Under the pieces are notes generated by a model. It ran no database searches and was not told the DNA's origin. It saw nothing but the letters and a program-made list of their open reading frames with translations. A stretch of 64,000 nt of DNA from contig NZ_CP107880.1 in assembly GCF_036013745.1 (NCBI RefSeq), positions 4,092,001 to 4,156,000 of the forward strand, in the 5' to 3' direction. The position numbers and the translations under genes are program-made. Positions 8,051-16,340 of this stretch are shown here, piece by piece; position 1 is the first letter of the stretch, and each line of letters opens with the position of its first letter. The DNA comes from Streptomyces sp. NBC_00483. GTDB lineage: Bacteria > Actinomycetota > Actinomycetes > Streptomycetales > Streptomycetaceae.

Positions 8051-9157
8051 TTACTTCTCCTGCTGCTTGCGCCAGCGAATTCCGGCCTCGATGAAGCCGT
8101 CGATCTCGCCGTCGAGAACGGCCTGCGGGTTGCCGACCTCGAACTCCGTACGCAGGTCCTTGACCATCTGGTACGGGTGCAGGACGTACGAACGCATCTG
8201 GTTGCCCCAGGAGCTGCCGCCGTCGCCCTTGAGGGCGTCCATCTTGGCGCGCTCCTCCTGGCGCTGGCGCTCGAGGAGCTTGGCCTGCAGAACGTTCATG
8301 GCCGTGGCCTTGTTCTGGATCTGCGAGCGCTCGTTCTGGCAGGAGACCACGATGCCGGTGGGGAGGTGCGTCAGACGGACCGCGGAGTCCGTCGTGTTGA
8401 CGCCCTGGCCGCCGGGGCCCGAGGAGCGGTACACGTCGATGCGCAGCTCGGACTCGTCGATCTCGACGTGGTCGGTCTGCTCGACGACGGGGAGCACCTC
8501 GACGCCCGCGAAGGACGTCTGGCGACGGCCCTGGTTGTCGAACGGCGAGATGCGCACCAGGCGGTGCGTGCCCTGCTCGACGGAGAGCGTCCCGTAGGCG
8601 TACGGGACCTGGACGGCGAAGGTGGTCGACTTGATGCCGGCCTCTTCCGCGTACGAGGTCTCGTAGACGTCGGTCTTGTAGCCGTGGCGCTCGGCCCAGC
8701 GCAGGTACATGCGCTGCAGCTGCTCGGCGAAGTCCGCGGCGTCGACGCCGCCGGCCTCCGCACGGATGTTGACCAGCGCCTCGCGCGCGTCGTACTCGCC
8801 GGACAGGAGGGTGCGGACCTCCATCTCGTCCAGCGCCTTCTTCACGCCCTTGAGCTCGGACTCGGCCTCGGCACGGGTGTCCGGGTCGTCCTCCTCCTCG
8901 GCCATCTCGAACAGCACGCCGAGATCGTCGAGACGGCTGCGCAGCGCCTCGGCCTTGCGAACCTCCGCCTGGAGGTGGCTCAGCTTGCTGGTGATCTTCT
9001 GCGCCGCCTCAGGGTCGTCCCAGAGGGACGGCGCGGCCGCCTGCTCCTCGAGAACGGCGATATCTGCCCTCAGCTTGTCGAGGTCCAGGACGGCCTCGAT
9101 CGACTCCATGGTCGAGGAGAGGGACTTCAGCTCTTCGGATACATCGACGACTGCCAC
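8051..9157 (-). CDS. prfB: Peptide chain release factor 2
   Basis: RF2 recognises UGA and UAA in the ribosomal A site and triggers peptide release. The protein has 368 residues. The SPF tripeptide that reads the stop codon is at 204-206 ([11 protein letters not shown]), and the catalytic GGQ is at 249-251 ([11 protein letters not shown]). The N-terminal helical domain is acidic and coiled. The start is a GTG at 9157. The gene is one uninterrupted frame, so it lacks the programmed +1 frameshift with an internal UGA found in E. coli prfB. It follows the pkaB kinase gene by 57 bases and ends at a strong terminator. Confidence 0.97.
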   Translation of the reverse strand: MAVVDVSEELKSLSSTMESIEAVLDLDKLRADIAVLEEQAAAPSLWDDPEAAQKITSKLSHLQAEVRKAEALRSRLDDLGVLFEMAEEEDDPDTRAEAESELKGVKKALDEMEVRTLLSGEYDAREALVNIRAEAGGVDAADFAEQLQRMYLRWAERHGYKTDVYETSYAEEAGIKSTTFAVQVPYAYGTLSVEQGTHRLVRISPFDNQGRRQTSFAGVEVLPVVEQTDHVEIDESELRIDVYRSSGPGGQGVNTTDSAVRLTHLPTGIVVSCQNERSQIQNKATAMNVLQAKLLERQRQEERAKMDALKGDGGSSWGNQMRSYVLHPYQMVKDLRTEFEVGNPQAVLDGEIDGFIEAGIRWRKQQEK

Positions 9158-9214
9158 AAGACCAGCCTAACGGCTGGTGCAAGTGATCCGCCCCGGCCGT
9201 CCTCAGTGCCTGTT

Positions 9215-10456
9215 CTAAGGCTCTGTGGGCGCGGAATTGTTGCTGTCCGCGGGGGGCGCCTCGTCGGAGCCGGAGGATGTGGCCGCCCATACGCCGCCGC
9301 CGACCGCGGCGACCAGGACGAGCCCGGCCACCCCGAGCGTGATGCGTCTGCGGCGCGCGGACTGCCGGTTGCGGGCCGAGCCGGGGCGGGGCGATCCGTG
9401 GGCGCGGGGCGCGCGGGCCGTGCCGCGGGCGCCGCCGGCCAGTTCGTCCGGTGCCGGGACCCTCATCGACGTATGGGTGTCGCGGTTGGAGTCCTTGGGT
9501 GCGGAGCCGGGGATCAGGGAGACGGCGCCGCGGCGGGGCCGCTCCGGGGGCTCCTGCGGCGTCTCGGTCCGCTGCTCCGGCTCGTCGGGGGCGGGCTCCG
9601 TCTCCGGCTCGTCCACGTCGAGCGGGGGCAGACCCGTGAGCATCGGCTGCAGTTCGCGCAGGCGCGCGGCCAGCTCGGTGGCCCTGAGGCGGGAGGCCGG
9701 GGCCTTGGCGAGGCACTGGATGAGCAGCTGCCACAGCTCGTCGGGGATGCCGGGGAGCGGGACCACCGTCTCCGTGACGTGCCGGCGCAGGATGGCGCCG
9801 GGGTGGCCGCCCCCGAACGGCGTGAAGCCGGCGAGGAGTTCGTACAGAACCGTCGCGAGCGCGTAGATGTCGACGGCCGCGCGCGCGGGCAGACCCTCGA
9901 TGACCTCGGGGGCGAGGTAGTCGGGCGTACCGATGATCTTCGTCGCTCGTGTGCGGCGCGGGGTGTCGATCAGCTTGGCGATGCCGAAGTCGGTGAGCAG
10001 CGCGGGGTGGGAGCCGCCGGGGCCGAGCTCGCCCTGCATGTCCAGGAGTACGTTCTCCGGCTTGACGTCGCGGTGCACGATGCCCGCGGCGTGCGCGGCG
10101 GCGAGGCCCTCGGCGATGTCCGCGGCGACGGCGACCGCGGCCTCGGGCGGCATCCGGCGCTCGCGGTCGAGCCGCGTGCGCAGGTCCGTGCCGCGTACGA
10201 GGTCCATGACGAGCGCCAGGTCGTTGCCGTCCACCACCAGGTCGCGCACGCCCACCACGCGCGCGTGGTCGAGGCTCAGCAGGGCGGTGCGCTCCTGGAC
10301 GAAGCGGCCGACCAGTTCCTGGTCCGCGGCGAGGTCCTCGCGCAGCAGTTTGATGGCGACCGGACCCTCGGGTCCCTCGCCCAGCCACACCGTGCCCGCA
10401 CTGCCGCGTCCCAGGATCTGGTGTGCGGTGTACCGGCTGCCGATCTTCCGTGCCAA
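9215..10456 (-). CDS. pkaB: Serine/threonine protein kinase, PkaB type
   Basis: A 413-residue membrane-linked Hanks-type kinase. The Gly-rich loop is GRGSAG (16-21), the ATP-binding Lys is K36 in VAIK, the catalytic loop is HRDVKPEN with D130, and DFG starts at D156. The APE motif follows in YLAPEV. After the kinase domain a Pro/Glu-rich linker leads to one membrane helix (GVAGLVLVAAVGGGVWAAT) and a short Ser/Asn/Thr-rich extracytoplasmic tail with no PASTA repeats. The start is a TTG at 10456, supported by AGGAGCAGCC just upstream. Tandem arrangement with the next kinase matches pkaA-pkaB of S. coelicolor from memory. The two genes are separated by a MITE-like element, so co-transcription may be reduced. 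Confidence 0.9.
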   Translation of the reverse strand: MARKIGSRYTAHQILGRGSAGTVWLGEGPEGPVAIKLLREDLAADQELVGRFVQERTALLSLDHARVVGVRDLVVDGNDLALVMDLVRGTDLRTRLDRERRMPPEAAVAVAADIAEGLAAAHAAGIVHRDVKPENVLLDMQGELGPGGSHPALLTDFGIAKLIDTPRRTRATKIIGTPDYLAPEVIEGLPARAAVDIYALATVLYELLAGFTPFGGGHPGAILRRHVTETVVPLPGIPDELWQLLIQCLAKAPASRLRATELAARLRELQPMLTGLPPLDVDEPETEPAPDEPEQRTETPQEPPERPRRGAVSLIPGSAPKDSNRDTHTSMRVPAPDELAGGARGTARAPRAHGSPRPGSARNRQSARRRRITLGVAGLVLVAAVGGGVWAATSSGSDEAPPADSNNSAPTEP

Positions 10457-10612
10457 GGCTGCTCCTACAGACGCGTGTTGGCGCCCAAGCTACGCGGCTC
10501 GGACGCCAACCTGCGCATCAGAGGGGGAATTCACCCGCTGGGTGTCGACAAATCTCCAACGTCACCGACCAGTTGCCCTTCGGCGGTCGATCGTGACGGC
10601 CCGTCAAGACGG

Positions 10613-10779
10613 ACTAGGGTCTGTCGTTTGGATCAGGCCGGATCAGGGAGCGGGGGCCGGTGCGTGCGATCGCAAGGCGGAGGAGGGAGTCGACGCGGAG
10701 CGTCGGCGACCGACGACAACGCCGCGAGCGTGCGTGCCGGACCCCGCGAGCCCGGCCTGATCCAAACGACAGGCCCTAG
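10613..10779. mobile_element. MITE-like palindromic element, copy 1
   Basis: The 167-bp element begins and ends in CTAG. Its left and right ends are inverted repeats of about 28 bp with one mismatch (CTAGGGTCTGTCGTTTGG against CTAGGGCCTGTCGTTTGG). It carries internal blocks GTGCGATCGCAAGGCG and CAACGCCGCGAGCGTGCGTG shared with the copy at 39035-39218. It has no coding capacity. The right-hand CTAG supplies the TAG stop of pkaA. The rest of the 319-base interval before pkaB (10457-10612) shows no gene; it must hold any separate pkaB promoter. Confidence 0.8.
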
Positions 10780-12440
10780 TTGCCGGTTTTGCTCCCCAGA
10801 TCGCCGATCCAGCCGGACACCGTGGAGAACCAGTCGGAGATCTGGGCCCAGTAGCCCTTGCCGGTGCCGATCCAGTCCTGGAGCGGGGTGAACTCCCAGA
10901 CCAGCCAGCTGACCACGAAGAGCATCACGATCATGAACAGGCAGCCCTTGAGGCAGCCGAGACCCGGGATCCGCATCCGGTTGGGGCTGCGGCGGCGCGG
11001 CTCACGAGGCTCACGCGGCTCCTGTGCCGGGCGCGGGGCCTGGCGGGGCGGCGGCTGCTGCGGCGGCGCGTACTGCTGGGGCTGCTGCTGCGGCTGCCGC
11101 TGCGCGTACTGCTGCGGCTGGTGCTGCTGGGGTTGTTGCTGCGGCTGCTGCGGGCGCGCGACCTGGCGCTGCGGGCGACGGCGCAGCGGGTCCTCGTTCG
11201 GGGCGAGGTACTGGACCTGCGTCTGCTCGTTGCGGTCGCGGGCGGCGCGCAGCTGGTCGCCCCAGGCGTCGGGCATCTGCTGCGGCGGGCCCTGCGGCAT
11301 CGGCGGCAGCACGGCCGTCGGGTCGGCCGCGTCGGCGTTCTGGCCGCCGCCCTGCTGGTTCATGACGCTGGTGGCCGCGTTCGGGTCGTACGCCGATGCC
11401 GCCGCTGCGCCGGCCGCCGCTCCTGCCGCGCTGGCGAGGCCCGCGGCCGCCGCGTTGTTCGGCAGCACCTGCGTCGGGTCCGCGTCCGAGGTGCCGGGGG
11501 TGCCCGGGACCTGGGCCGGGGTGGGGTCCGGCATCAGGAGCGCGCCGACGCCCTCGGCGGCGGCGATCTGCGCGCTGTTCGCGTGCACGCCGATGCCCTC
11601 GGCGACGGTGCGCAGGCCGCGCGCGAGGTTCTCCGCGCTGGGCCGCTCGTCCGGGTTCTTGCGCAGGCAGCGCTCGATGACCGTCCACAGCGGGTCAGGG
11701 ACCGTCGACGGACGACGCGGTTCGGCGCTGAGGTGCTGGTGCAGGACTTCGAGCGCCGAGCCGCCGGAGAACGGGGGCCGGCCGGTCACCAGCTCGTACA
11801 GCAGGATGCCCGCGCCGTAGATGTCGACGGCGCTGGTCTGCGGGCGGCCCTCGGCGGACTCCGGCGCCACGTAGGCGGGCGTGCCGACGAACTCGTGGGT
11901 GCGGGTCAGGCCCGGGGAGTCGGCGAGGCGGGCGATGCCGAAGTCGGTGAGCATCGGGTACATCTCAGCGCCGCCGTCGGGGTCCCACTTGAGCAGGACG
12001 TTCGCCGGCTTGAGGTCGCGGTGCACCACGCCGTCCGCGTGCGACGCGGCGAGCGCGTCGGCGATCTGGGCCGTGAGCAGCGCGGCGCCGACCGGCGAGA
12101 ACGGTCCGTTCTCACGCAGGTAGCGGTGCAGGTCCGGGCCCTCGACGAGGTCCATGACGAGGGCGAGCAGCTCGCCCTCGACGACCAGGTCGCGGGTCCG
12201 CACGATGTTCGGGTGGGTGAGCCGCAGCAGGACGGAGCGCTCCCTGAGGAAGCGCATCACCACGTCCGCGTCGTTGGCGAGCTCTTCCTTGAGGACCTTG
12301 ATCGCGACGGTCTCGCCGGGCTGCCCGGCGACGGCCGCCTCCGCGCCCGCCGTCTCGCGCTGGCGGGCTCGCCAGACGGTGCCCGTGGCGCCGCGTCCGA
12401 GCGGCTCCTCGAGCAGGTACTTGCTGCCTACCGGCCGCAC
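10776..12440 (-). CDS. pkaA: Serine/threonine protein kinase, PkaA type
   Basis: A 554-residue Hanks-type kinase. The Gly loop is GRGATG (15-20), the Lys is K48 in VAIK, and the HRDLKPAN loop has D142, followed by DFG and an APE motif (YVAPES). The kinase domain ends near residue 270. An Ala-rich and then a long Pro/Gln-rich linker with many PQQ units follows, then an Arg-rich patch, a membrane helix (CLFMIVMLFVVSWLVWEF) and a short aromatic outer tail. I chose the GTG at 12440 (VRPVGSKYLL) because GGGAG lies 8 bases before it and family members begin here; an in-frame ATG at 12458 adds six residues. The last codon is followed by TAG inside the terminal CTAG of a MITE-like element. It is divergent from the FHA/FtsK-like gene. 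Confidence 0.9.
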   Translation of the reverse strand: MRPVGSKYLLEEPLGRGATGTVWRARQRETAGAEAAVAGQPGETVAIKVLKEELANDADVVMRFLRERSVLLRLTHPNIVRTRDLVVEGELLALVMDLVEGPDLHRYLRENGPFSPVGAALLTAQIADALAASHADGVVHRDLKPANVLLKWDPDGGAEMYPMLTDFGIARLADSPGLTRTHEFVGTPAYVAPESAEGRPQTSAVDIYGAGILLYELVTGRPPFSGGSALEVLHQHLSAEPRRPSTVPDPLWTVIERCLRKNPDERPSAENLARGLRTVAEGIGVHANSAQIAAAEGVGALLMPDPTPAQVPGTPGTSDADPTQVLPNNAAAAGLASAAGAAAGAAAASAYDPNAATSVMNQQGGGQNADAADPTAVLPPMPQGPPQQMPDAWGDQLRAARDRNEQTQVQYLAPNEDPLRRRPQRQVARPQQPQQQPQQHQPQQYAQRQPQQQPQQYAPPQQPPPRQAPRPAQEPREPREPRRRSPNRMRIPGLGCLKGCLFMIVMLFVVSWLVWEFTPLQDWIGTGKGYWAQISDWFSTVSGWIGDLGSKTGN

Positions 12441-12873
12441 GTCATGCGCTCCCTGCATCGGTACTTGCTTGGGTCACCTGGTTCCGGGTGTTCCGACCCA
12501 CTCTAGTGGCGGATTCTCCGGTACCCACTGTCGATCTTCTGTGGCTTTCGGTTCGGTCCCGCACCGGCCGCTCCACTCGTGTACGGCCCCGGCACCTACC
12601 CGTGTTCGACGGAAAGACGCACGGCTGGGGCCGTTGGTTGCCGAGGGATGACGTGACCGATCTCAAGCAGGCAACGAGCAGGCACTTTTACGGGCAGAGC
12701 CGACCAATCAAGATCACTTACGGGTGGCTGGCGGGCGTGTTGTCAGCGGCAAGTGCAAGGATGCCTCCAGCACTGGCTGACGTGCCCGTGGCGGTGGGGG
12801 GAATCTGCGGTGGGGGACCGCGGGGCAGCCCCTCTGTTTCCGGGCGCCCGCGCAGAAGGGACCGCAGGCGGCG
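12441..12873. other. Divergent intergenic region between pkaA and the FHA/FtsK-like gene
   Basis: There is no convincing gene in these 433 bases. It must hold promoters for both flanking genes, but I see no clear sigma-factor consensus. The base composition is lower in GC around 12650-12720 (CAGGCACTTTTACGGGCAG, CAATCAAGATCACTTACGG), a likely promoter area for the rightward gene. Confidence 0.5.
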
Positions 12874-15800
12874 ATGCAGATCCGGCTTACCGTCGTAGAC
12901 CCCCTGGGCACGCGCCCCGACATGCTCGCACGTGGTGACGACACACTCGCGCGCGGTGTTGACGTACTGGTCACGGCCCCCGCGGGCACGGCGCTCGCCG
13001 CGGTCGTCTCCGGCCTGGCCACGGCCGTCGCGGGCGGCGAGGCGGGGTCCACGACCTTGTACGCGGGCACGGAGCGGCTCGACGCTCAGCGCTGCGTCAT
13101 AGGTGAACCCCCACTGATCGACGGCGCGGTGATCGCGCTCGGCGCCCCCGTGGACCCGGGCCCCGAGCCGGACGACGCGGCGGCCCAGCTCCATGTGGTG
13201 GCGGGTCCCGACGCCGGCGGCGTCCACCTGCTGCACGGCGGGCAGATCCGCGTCGGCCGCTCCGCCGACGCGGACGTCTCCCTCGACGACCCGGACGTCT
13301 CCCGTCTGCACTGCGCGGTGACGCTCGGCGACGACGGCCGGATCTCCGTGGAGGACCTGGAGTCGACGAACGGGACGTCGGTGGACGGCCGCGCCCTCGA
13401 CTCCCGCCCCGTCCGCCTGTCCCCCGGTTCGCTGGTGCGCCTCGGCGAATCGGCGCTGCGGGTCTCCGTCGCGGGCGACGCCGCCCGCCCCCGGCCGCTG
13501 GGAACGGCGCCGGACGGCGAGGGACACGTACGGGTGCTGTTCGCCGAGAAGCCGGTGGACGCGCCCGCGCAGGTCGCTGCCACCGACCCCGAGCAGGAGA
13601 CCCGGCACGCGTACGGGGACTCCGCCTGGGGCGCGGCGAGCGATGCCGCTCAAGGGGGCGCGCGGTCACTGGTGCCCGAGCCGGAGGCGGACGAAGAGGC
13701 GGACGACACGCGCGTGGGCACTCCCGCGCGCGGCACCTCGCTGCCACGCGCCCCGCGCAAGCGCGGCGGGCTCTCCCGGCTGCTGCGCCGCGGCAAACGC
13801 GACGAGCACGACGGCTACGACATGGACGACCAGCAGCACGAGATCCACGAGCCGCACGTGCTGCGGACCCCACAGCGCTCCGAGCCCGTCGCCGACCCGG
13901 CCGCACCCGCTGCGGCCCCCGCGTACGAGGAGGAGCCCAGGCCCCTCGCCGGCGCCGCCGAGACGTGGCCCGACGCGGCCGCGCTGCTGCTCACCGCGCT
14001 CGGCCCCGGGCCGCGGCTGTGGGAGCGCGGTCCCGGCCACGCGGAGGCGCTCGCGGTGCGGCTCGGCAGCGTCGACCGGCCGGGCCCCGGCGGGGTGGGG
14101 CTGCTGCCCGCGGTGCCGGTGACCGTGGGCCTCGCCGAGGCCGGAGCGTTGGGGCTCGCGGGGCCGCGCGCGCGGCTCGCGGGTCTGGCGCGCTGCGCCG
14201 TCGCCCAGCTCACGACGCTGCACGCGCCGGAGCGCCTTGAACTCGTGCTGATCTCGACCGACCGGGCGCGCTCCCTGGAGGAGCGGGTCGCCGACTGGTC
14301 CTGGCTCGGCTGGCTGCCCCAGGTGCGGCCCGCCCACGGCCAGGACTGCCGGCTGCTGCTCGCCTACGACCGGGAGCAGGCGGCGGCCCGTACGAACGAG
14401 CTGCTGCGCCGCCTCGACGACCACGCGGCGGGGCTCAGGCCCTCGGCGCAGGCGCCCGACGAGCCCGTCGCCGCCACGGTCGTCGTGGTCGACGGCGACC
14501 CCGGAAGCGCCTCGCTGCGGGAGGCCACGGTGCGGCTCGCCGCCGAAGGGGCCGCGGCCGGGATCCACGTCGTGTGCCTCGCCGAGGCGCCCGCCGCATC
14601 GCCCGCCTCCCCGGCCACACAGAGCTACGAGGCGGCGTGCGCGGAGAGCCCGGCGTTCCGCGCGTGCGGGGCCGTGGCGCTGCTCAGCGGTGATGTGGCG
14701 ACGACGCTGCGGTTGCACCGGGCGGCGCAGGGACAGCTCGTCGGGCACGGCACGGTCGGCACGGCCGACGCGGTGTCGCTCGCCTGGGCGGAGCGGTTCG
14801 CGCGGGCGCTCGCCCCGCTGCGCACGGACGCGGTGGGCGGTTCCGGCGACCGGCCGGGCTCGCGCGTGTCGGCGCCGCTGCCTCAAACCTCCCGGCTCCT
14901 CGACGAGTTGGGGCTCGCGCGTGCCACCCCGGCGTCCCTCATGGCGCGTTGGGCGGCGGCCGGGGACGATCCGGACTCGCTCGGCGGTCGGGTGTGGGCG
15001 GTGCTCGGGGCCGGGCCCCGCGGCCCGTTGACCGTGGACCTGGCCGCCGAAGGGCCGCATCTGCTGGTCGAGGGGCCCGCGGGCAGTGGCCGTACGGAGC
15101 TGCTGCGTTCGGTCGCCGCGTCGCTCGCCGCGGCCGAGCGTCCCGACCGGCTCGGGATGGTGCTGGTCGACGGGACGTCGGGCGGGGAGCGCGCGGAGGG
15201 GCTGCGGGTCTGCACGGACCTGCCGCACGTCACGACGCATCTCGCCGCCAACGACCCCGTACGGATGCGGGAGTTCGCCCAGGCGCTGAGCACCGAGCTG
15301 AAGCGGCGGGCCGAGCTCATAGGGCGTACGCACTTCTCGGAGTGGCACACGCAGCGGGCCGTGTCGGGGCGGGTCGTGTCGCAGCGCGGCGCGCCGTCCG
15401 CCGAGAGCGCCGGGGACGTTGACGTGCCGTCGAGTTCGACGATGCGGCTCCGTCCCGGTGCCACGCGGGAGCGGGCTGAGGCCGGGCCTCCGCTGCCGCG
15501 GCTCGTGGTGGTCGTGGACGACCTGGACGCGCTGCTCTCGCCGCCGCTCGGTTCGCCGGGGCGGCCGGCCGCCGGGTCGGTCGTTCGCGCCCTGGAGGCA
15601 GTGGTGCGGGACGGGGAGCGGCTCGGGGTGCACCTCGTCGCCGCGTTCGCCTCCGGCGGGGCCGGAGGGTGGGTGGCCCGGCCGCGGGTCGTGCTCGACG
15701 CACCGGGGACCGGGAGCGAGGATCCGGCGCCGGGGCGCGGGGTGTTGCACGGGGCGGACGGGCGTGACGTGGAGGTGCAGGCGGGTCGGGTGACCGGGCG

Positions 15801-15987
15801 CATCCCCCGTACGGCGACGCAGCGGCCCACCGTGGTGGCGCTCGAGTGGGCCCGCATGGGCGACCCCCCGGACCGCCGCCCGGTCCGCGAACTGGGCAAC
15901 GGCCCCACGGACCTGGCCCTCCTCGCCAGCGCCCTGGAACGCGCGGCCCGATCCGTCTCGGCAACCGAGGTCCCGTCGCTCCTGTGA
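12874..15987 (+). CDS. FHA domain and FtsK/SpoIIIE-like ATPase protein
   Basis: A 1037-residue protein. Residues 1-100 form a ubiquitin-like/EccC-type N-terminal region. Residues 106-190 are a forkhead-associated domain with the phosphothreonine-binding signature GRS (128-130), SRLH (143-146) and STNG (164-167). A charged linker with a basic patch (KRGGLSRLLRRGKRDEHD) follows. The C-terminal half has FtsK/SpoIIIE-like folds; the nucleotide site at 734-741 is GPAGSGRT, with Arg in place of the Walker A Lys, and a Walker B-like VVVVDDLDAL follows near 880. The altered Walker A suggests weak or lost ATP hydrolysis, as in the second and third ATPase domains of type VII EccC. It is divergently adjacent to two Ser/Thr kinases, so the FHA domain may read their phosphorylation; this is inference. 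No membrane segment is obvious. Confidence 0.85.
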   Translation: MQIRLTVVDPLGTRPDMLARGDDTLARGVDVLVTAPAGTALAAVVSGLATAVAGGEAGSTTLYAGTERLDAQRCVIGEPPLIDGAVIALGAPVDPGPEPDDAAAQLHVVAGPDAGGVHLLHGGQIRVGRSADADVSLDDPDVSRLHCAVTLGDDGRISVEDLESTNGTSVDGRALDSRPVRLSPGSLVRLGESALRVSVAGDAARPRPLGTAPDGEGHVRVLFAEKPVDAPAQVAATDPEQETRHAYGDSAWGAASDAAQGGARSLVPEPEADEEADDTRVGTPARGTSLPRAPRKRGGLSRLLRRGKRDEHDGYDMDDQQHEIHEPHVLRTPQRSEPVADPAAPAAAPAYEEEPRPLAGAAETWPDAAALLLTALGPGPRLWERGPGHAEALAVRLGSVDRPGPGGVGLLPAVPVTVGLAEAGALGLAGPRARLAGLARCAVAQLTTLHAPERLELVLISTDRARSLEERVADWSWLGWLPQVRPAHGQDCRLLLAYDREQAAARTNELLRRLDDHAAGLRPSAQAPDEPVAATVVVVDGDPGSASLREATVRLAAEGAAAGIHVVCLAEAPAASPASPATQSYEAACAESPAFRACGAVALLSGDVATTLRLHRAAQGQLVGHGTVGTADAVSLAWAERFARALAPLRTDAVGGSGDRPGSRVSAPLPQTSRLLDELGLARATPASLMARWAAAGDDPDSLGGRVWAVLGAGPRGPLTVDLAAEGPHLLVEGPAGSGRTELLRSVAASLAAAERPDRLGMVLVDGTSGGERAEGLRVCTDLPHVTTHLAANDPVRMREFAQALSTELKRRAELIGRTHFSEWHTQRAVSGRVVSQRGAPSAESAGDVDVPSSSTMRLRPGATRERAEAGPPLPRLVVVVDDLDALLSPPLGSPGRPAAGSVVRALEAVVRDGERLGVHLVAAFASGGAGGWVARPRVVLDAPGTGSEDPAPGRGVLHGADGRDVEVQAGRVTGRIPRTATQRPTVVALEWARMGDPPDRRPVRELGNGPTDLALLASALERAARSVSATEVPSLL

Positions 15988-16340
15988 CCTGCGCCGGGGG
16001 CGGGGCGGGCACACCGTGGTCAACGCCCCCGTCATCGGTGCGCGGCACCGGGGGCCGCCTTGCCCACCCTGCCGCCCAAGGCGGCAGATTGCCCAAGGCG
16101 ACGGCAATTCAAGCCCCTCCGGCGATTGAGGAGCGGGGTATGGGGCAGCGCCCCAATCTTTCGAGCCCGCCACTCAACCGCCGCAGGGACTCGGAGAGTT
16201 GACGCATCACGACCCCGTCACGATCACCCGGTTTACAGCACGGGCACCCTTGCCGGTTCTCCCTGGCCGGGCGTAGACCAGTGCGCACGGGACAGCGCTC
16301 AGTACGTACGTTCAGCGTTCAGGACGAGAACGGGGCAGTG
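15988..16340. other. Intergenic region before the sugar ABC operon
   Basis: These 353 bases hold a dispersed GATTGAG repeat (16108-16155) and then the leader of the ABC operon. Near 16295-16320 there is CGCTCAGTACGTACGTTCAGCG, an imperfect palindrome around GTACGTAC followed by the direct repeat GTTCAGCGTTCAG. It sits about 20-45 bases before the start codon and could be an operator for a LacI or GntR regulator, which is not encoded nearby. No gene is seen. Confidence 0.4.
16108..16155 (+). repeat. Dispersed Streptomyces intergenic repeat (GATTGAG family), copy 1
   Basis: The copy starts TTCAAGCCCCTCCGGCGATTG, continues AGGAGCGGGG and ends in a hairpin-forming TGGGGCAGCGCCCCA. The same core occurs at 23515 and 35838 in this window. 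It lies between two genes transcribed rightward and may act as a weak terminator for the FHA/FtsK-like gene. Confidence 0.75.

Noticed and set aside
8051..9157. Programmed frameshift in prfB
   Set aside because: The gene is a single continuous frame without an internal UGA, as in other actinobacteria.
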